Assembly (NCBI GenBank): GCA_017744355.1
Contig: JAGIBK010000006.1
Span: 1-64,000 of the forward strand
Length of the DNA: 64,000 bases
DNA from: a bacterium
GTDB lineage: Bacteria; Cyanobacteriota; Sericytochromatia; S15B-MN24; UBA4093
Direction of reading: 5' to 3'
Shown: piece after piece, positions 60,228-64,000 of the stretch
Layout: each line of letters opens with the position of its first letter
Numbering within the stretch: position 1 is the first letter of the stretch
The notes under the pieces: model-generated
Database searches by the model: none
Told to the model about the DNA's origin: nothing
The model's input: only the letters and a program-made list of their open reading frames with translations
Translations under genes and position numbers: made by a program

Positions 60228-62693
60228 TCAGCGCCGCTCGGGCAGCGCCAGGCGAGGCACCGCCTCGATCCGCACGTCGCGCGAGTCCGCTTCAAGCTTG
60301 AAGCGCGCAACGGCCCCCTGCAGCCCGCGGGCGTGGCCGTTCAGGTCGTCGGCGGCCCCTGAGACGCTCGTGGTCGCGAGGGATGCCTCGTGGGCGCTCG
60401 CGTTCAGGCTCTCGATGGCCCGGACCACCTGGTCGCCCCCCACGCGCTGCTCGGCCGTGGCGTAGCTGACCGAGCGAGTGAGCAGGTGCATCTCGTGGAC
60501 GGCGGCATTCACCTGCTCGTTGACGCTCGCCATCTGCTCGGCCGCCGTGACGATCTGCTGGCTGGATTGCGCCTGCTCGCTGGTCGCCTCCTCCACCTCC
60601 TGGAGGAGGTGAGCCATCTCGGTGGCCGCGCCCTTGATGCGCTGAAGCGCCTCGTGGGTGTGCTCAGCGAGCCGCACGCCCTGATGCACCTTGTCGGTGC
60701 CCTCGTGGGTGACGCCGACGGCGTGGGCCGTCTCCTTCTGGATGCCCGCGATCAAGTCGCCGATTTCCTTGGTGGCCTTGGCCGAGCGCTCGGCGAGCTT
60801 GCGGACCTCGTCGGCGACCACCGCGAAGCCGCGGCCCGCATCGCCGGCCCGAGCCGCCTCGATGGCGGCGTTGAGCGCGAGGAGGTTGGTCTGCTCGGCA
60901 ATGTCGTCGATCACCTCGACGATGGCCCCGATCTCGCCCGAGCGCGCCGCCAGCTCCTCGATGGTCGCGCGGATACCCGTCATGGTCTCGTTGATGGCCG
61001 TCATGCCGGACTTCGCCTCGGCGACGGCCTGCTCGCCCGAGGCGATGGCGTCGCTCGAGCCCGCGGCGACCTGGTTGGCCTGCGAGGCGTTGCCCGCCAC
61101 CTGCTGGATGCTCGCGGCGAGCTCCGCGATGGCCCCCGACGTCTGGGTCACGGCTGCCGCCAGCTCGTTGGACTGGCTCTGGACCACGCAGACCTTTTGC
61201 TCCAGCTCCTGGGTGCTGGTATCCACGGCCTTGAGGTTCGCGGCCATCTGCTCCATGGCCGCCGAGGTCACCTCGCTGGCCGAAGCCTGGACCGAGGCCG
61301 TATCGGCCAGCTGGTGGCTGGATCCCACGATCTGGCCCGCGGCTGAGGTGACCGCGCCGGCGGTGTTGCGCACCTCCCCCACGATGACGTGCAGGCCCTC
61401 GATCATCCGGGTGATGGCCGTCCCGAGGCGATCGCGCTCGCTCTTGGGCTTTACCTTGATGCTCAGGTTGCCGGCGCTGACCTCCTCGGCGGCCGCAGCC
61501 ATCTCGCGCAGGTAGACCATCATCGCCTCGAAGGAGGCGGCCAGATCGCCCAGCTCGTCGCGATGGGCGATGGCGATGCGGCGATCGAGCTCGCCGTTCG
61601 AGACGGCCTGGGCCACCGCCACGAGCTTCAAGAGCGGGGCGATGATCCGACGCCGAATGAGGAGAATCGCAAGCCCAACCAGGGTCAGGGTGGCGAGGGA
61701 CATCAGGACGAGCACGACCGTGTTGAGCTGCTGCTCCTGCTGGGCGGCGCCGACGGCCCGCTCGGTGTCCGCGCTGACGGCCTCCGCCACGTTCAGGATG
61801 GAGTCGATGCCGCGCGTGGCCTCCTTGACCCATTCACTCCCCGTCACGGGGTAGGGCGCATGGGCATCGCTCGCCTGGTAGACGGCGCGGCGCATCTGCT
61901 CGAAGCGGCCGAGGAATTCGGCGTCGAGCCCGGCCATGGCTTCGCCCACGTGCGAGTCGGCCGGGAACTTCCGGGTGATGAGGCGCAGGACTGTGACGTT
62001 CTGGTCGACGATGGCCCGGAAGCGCGCGAGATTCTGGGCGGTCTCGCCCTCGATGGGCTTGCCCTGGGCGATGGCCGACCCGATGGTGGCCCGCTCGCGT
62101 CCGGCGTACTCGGCGGCCAGGAACACGATCTCCTTGATCTGGAGGTTGCTGCGATAGGCCTCGTCCAGGGGGGTCTTGGCCGTGAAGGCGTCCCGCCGCA
62201 CCTGGGACAGGGCCTCGATGAAGGCCGTCATGGTGCCGATCCAGACCTTGGGGGCCAGCGCGGGCGTCCGCGTCTCGAGGGCCCGATCGACCGAGCGGCG
62301 GGCCTCCATCAGGGCCGCACGGCGCTCGGCGAGGACGTTGAGACTCTCATTCAGCGGATGGCCCTGATCCCCGGCCTTCAGGCCCTCGGCGATGGCGACG
62401 GCCTCCGCGTAGGCCTTGTCCCCGGTCTCGCGCAGGGTGCGGATCTTGGCTGCGGTCTCGGCCGTCACCGCGTCCGGCTTGGAGATCGCCGTGGCCGTCA
62501 CGCCACGCTCGAGGGCCTCGCTGGCGTTCGCCGTGAGGATGTGGTCGGCCATGCGGTTGGCTTGCTGGAGCCAGGCGGCCTTGCCGCCATCCGCCGTGAC
62601 GCGCACCCCCTCCTTGACCAGCAGTAACACGGAGAGCAAGGCCAACAGGGCGATCAACGCCATGAGCAGGTGTCGAATCTTCATGTGCTTCAT
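60228..62693 (-). CDS. Methyl-accepting chemotaxis protein
   Basis: An 821-residue chemoreceptor. TM1 is at about residues 7-26 and TM2 at about 326-348, enclosing a periplasmic, mainly helical sensor domain of about 300 residues. Two HAMP-like units follow ([24 protein letters not shown]; then [14 protein letters not shown]), and then the signalling coiled coil with the conserved tip [45 protein letters not shown]. No CheA, CheW or methylation genes are close by. The ATG at 62693 has GAAGAGGG 5 bases upstream. Confidence 0.93.
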   Translation of the reverse strand: MKHMKIRHLLMALIALLALLSVLLLVKEGVRVTADGGKAAWLQQANRMADHILTANASEALERGVTATAISKPDAVTAETAAKIRTLRETGDKAYAEAVAIAEGLKAGDQGHPLNESLNVLAERRAALMEARRSVDRALETRTPALAPKVWIGTMTAFIEALSQVRRDAFTAKTPLDEAYRSNLQIKEIVFLAAEYAGRERATIGSAIAQGKPIEGETAQNLARFRAIVDQNVTVLRLITRKFPADSHVGEAMAGLDAEFLGRFEQMRRAVYQASDAHAPYPVTGSEWVKEATRGIDSILNVAEAVSADTERAVGAAQQEQQLNTVVLVLMSLATLTLVGLAILLIRRRIIAPLLKLVAVAQAVSNGELDRRIAIAHRDELGDLAASFEAMMVYLREMAAAAEEVSAGNLSIKVKPKSERDRLGTAITRMIEGLHVIVGEVRNTAGAVTSAAGQIVGSSHQLADTASVQASASEVTSAAMEQMAANLKAVDTSTQELEQKVCVVQSQSNELAAAVTQTSGAIAELAASIQQVAGNASQANQVAAGSSDAIASGEQAVAEAKSGMTAINETMTGIRATIEELAARSGEIGAIVEVIDDIAEQTNLLALNAAIEAARAGDAGRGFAVVADEVRKLAERSAKATKEIGDLIAGIQKETAHAVGVTHEGTDKVHQGVRLAEHTHEALQRIKGAATEMAHLLQEVEEATSEQAQSSQQIVTAAEQMASVNEQVNAAVHEMHLLTRSVSYATAEQRVGGDQVVRAIESLNASAHEASLATTSVSGAADDLNGHARGLQGAVARFKLEADSRDVRIEAVPRLALPERR

Positions 62694-62859
62694 CGGGCCC
62701 TCTTCAAGGATCACGCAAAGGGGGCGCCAAAACCGGAAGAAGGCACTCCTCGCGATACCTTGAAGAATAGATCCGGCCGAACGCACGGAACAGTGGGGTT
62801 TCTACGGATCCAAGGATCCAATCCCCCAAGAGCGTCGCCTTGCCGCTCGGCGCAAAGGA

Positions 62860-62888
62860 ACAAGCCCCCGCCTGAGGCGGGGGCTTGT
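62860..62888 (-). terminator. Stem-loop terminator
   Basis: A perfect 13-bp inverted repeat (62860-62872 with 62876-62888) and a 3-base loop, 24 bp after the stop of the Pro/Thr-linker lipoprotein. On the - strand a T-rich tail follows. Confidence 0.9.
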
Positions 62889-62912
62889 GTGCACGGCGGG
62901 AGAAGCGGGTGA

Positions 62913-63479
62913 TTATTGGGTGGTCAGCACGTCCGCGGTGGCCGCATCGGCGTACTCGTTCGACTTGACCTTGTAGTCGCGGATCTCGGCCGGGTCGAGG
63001 ACGACGGTGATGCGGCGAGTCTCGACGATCGCGCCCTTCTTGGTGAAGGTCACCACCAGGGTGCCGGCGCGCTGCATCAGGAAGCTGGGGTTCATCACCT
63101 GGACCGTCGCCGTCACCGTCTTGAAGCTCAGGACGCCGCTGGTCTCGGCCTTGACGTTGGTGACGCGCAGGGCGTAGGCCAGATCGATGGGCGCCGCGGT
63201 CGGGGCGGGGGTCGGGGTGGCGGTGGGCGCCGGAGTCGGAGTGGGGGTGGGCGCGGGGGTGGGGGTCACCTCCGGCTCGGGGGTCACCGACGCGGTGGGG
63301 GTCTCCGTGTAGAGACCGCTGTCGTTGTTGGTGTCCTCGAACTGATCGTAGGCGCTGGTATCGCTCGTCAGGTCGTCCGCCTGGCTGGGCCCGCGGCCGC
63401 AGCCGCTGACGGCGATCGCAAAGGCCACGCCAAGCGCAGCAATCATCGGCATCAAGCGCGCAGTACCAAATCGAGCCAT
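62913..63479 (-). CDS. Lipoprotein with Pro/Thr-rich linker
   Basis: A 188-residue lipoprotein: lipobox VSGC, Cys27; an acidic Asp/Ser/Thr stretch (about 30-55); a 35-residue linker of TP and AP repeats (about 55-95); and a C-terminal beta domain of about 85 residues (DLAYALRVTNVKAETSGVLSFKTVTATVQVMN, GTLVVTFTKKG) similar in looks to a FxLYD or DUF3426-like fold. GGGAGGG precedes the ATG at 63479. Probably held away from the membrane by the linker. Confidence 0.8.
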   Translation of the reverse strand: MARFGTARLMPMIAALGVAFAIAVSGCGRGPSQADDLTSDTSAYDQFEDTNNDSGLYTETPTASVTPEPEVTPTPAPTPTPTPAPTATPTPAPTAAPIDLAYALRVTNVKAETSGVLSFKTVTATVQVMNPSFLMQRAGTLVVTFTKKGAIVETRRITVVLDPAEIRDYKVKSNEYADAATADVLTTQ

Positions 63480-63593
63480 CTCTCCACCCTCCCTAACGTG
63501 CGGTGCTAACACTATATGCACGCCCCTCCCCGCGAACTGACGCGGAGAAGGTGAAGGGTGGTTTAAGGTATCGGTAAGCTTCGATCCGAAGGC

Positions 63594-64000
63594 CTAGCGC
63601 GCCGCTACGGCGATGATGCTCGCGATCGCGCTGGCGCTGGGCTCGGGGGGCGCCGAAGGCGGGCTCACGTTGCGTGATTGGCTGCTCCAGCGCGCCAGCT
63701 GAGAGGCGTACTGCTGGGCGGATGTCTTGACGCTTGCGATCTGGGAGAGGGCCTCGGGGTCCCAGTTGCTCGGATCCCTGCCCGATCGCTTGAAGGCCTG
63801 GGCGGCGAGGGCCACGGTGGTGCTCGCCGCGCTGAGGGTGAGGCCTGTCTCGGAAGTGCGCGCCGAAAGGCGGACCAGCCCCCGGTATACAGGCTGGTCC
63901 GACGGATCCAAGAGGGAAACCTCGTACAGGGTGGTACTCGCCGAGAGGGCGGTCACCGGGACGTTGACCGAGAAATCGCCCGTGTCGGTCGTGATGCTGC
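63594..64000 (-). CDS. C-terminal part of a surface protein with regulatory-like sandwich
   Basis: The frame is open to the right edge, so only the last 135 or so residues are seen; a GTG at 63956 is internal. The visible part starts with TDTGDFSVNVPV and TTLYEVSLLDPS, the carboxypeptidase-regulatory-like pattern found in the shared module of the lipoproteins at 46-51 kb, followed by RLSARTSETGLTLSAASTTVALAAQAF and a Ser/Gln-rich helical stretch. The N-terminus is outside, so I cannot say whether it is a lipoprotein. Confidence 0.7.
   Translation of the reverse strand, partial: SITTDTGDFSVNVPVTALSASTTLYEVSLLDPSDQPVYRGLVRLSARTSETGLTLSAASTTVALAAQAFKRSGRDPSNWDPEALSQIASVKTSAQQYASQLARWSSQSRNVSPPSAPPEPSASAIASIIAVAAR

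Noticed and set aside
63180..63300. Microsatellite-like repeat of GGGGTCGG and related units
   Set aside because: It is the coding sequence of the TP/AP linker in the lipoprotein, read on the other strand, and keeps frame.

Overview
This is a 64 kb, GC-rich (roughly two-thirds G+C by eye), gene-dense bacterial chromosome segment with no rRNA, tRNA, CRISPR array, insertion sequence or prophage that I could recognise. At least thirteen proteins carry lipoprotein signal peptides, and the sugar-nucleotide and flippase genes are of the O-antigen type, so a diderm (Gram-negative) cell is likely. The octamer GCGATCGC, the HIP1 palindrome typical of many cyanobacteria, occurs at least thirty times, far above chance. 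Together with MglA/roadblock and PATAN-type (DUF4388) signalling and very many NHL-propeller lipoproteins, this suggests a non-photosynthetic relative of Cyanobacteria (Sericytochromatia or a neighbouring lineage). That placement is inference; no marker gene settles it.

Layout. 1-11.6 kb (+): a surface polysaccharide operon. It holds GDP-fucose genes (gmd end, fcl), the CDP-3,6-dideoxyhexose genes (rfbF, rfbG, rfbH), an SDR, an RmlC-like cupin, a flippase, three GT2 glycosyltransferases and a methyltransferase, mostly with overlapping start and stop codons. 11.7-12.7 kb: a small acidic protein and a PlsC acyltransferase. 12.7-17.4 kb (-): a secreted protein and a Bat-type operon (VWA, VWA-TPR, membrane protein, TPR lipoprotein). 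17.5-19.2 kb (+): a GT28 diacylglycerol glycosyltransferase-like gene and a small partner. 19.3-24.7 kb (-): an AT-richer NHL lipoprotein gene, a 680 bp non-coding interval full of hairpins, a GT4 gene, a holin-like membrane protein and an alkaline-phosphatase-superfamily protein.

24.9-33.8 kb: BON protein plus phosphoesterase, nucleotidyltransferase, glycoside-hydrolase-like protein, a double BTAD/SARP-like regulator, HAD hydrolase, universal stress protein and RibD. 33.9-35.3 kb: a secreted subtilisin-like lipoprotein behind a promoter with Pho-box-like direct repeats. 35.4-38.3 kb: a methyltransferase and pabB-pabC.

38.4-53.5 kb is the most distinctive part. It has a three-gene lipoprotein operon ending in a 34-residue lipoprotein, an orphan OmpR-type regulator with a duplicated 3' end, an ABC-2 exporter, a lone propeller lipoprotein, and a run of six lipoproteins on the - strand. 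Several of the six share an N-terminal module joined to different surface domains (NHL, LamG, carbohydrate-binding, IPT, Ig-like). 53.6-62.7 kb (-) is a signalling block: phospholipase D-like protein, Hanks kinase with TPRs, MglA GTPase, roadblock protein, DUF4388 protein, a methyltransferase-like protein and a chemoreceptor. The window ends with a Pro/Thr-linker lipoprotein and the 3' end of another surface protein.

The parts fit together as cell-envelope construction (polysaccharide, glycolipid, lipoprotein coat) plus a GTPase, kinase and chemoreceptor system that could govern surface behaviour or polarity.
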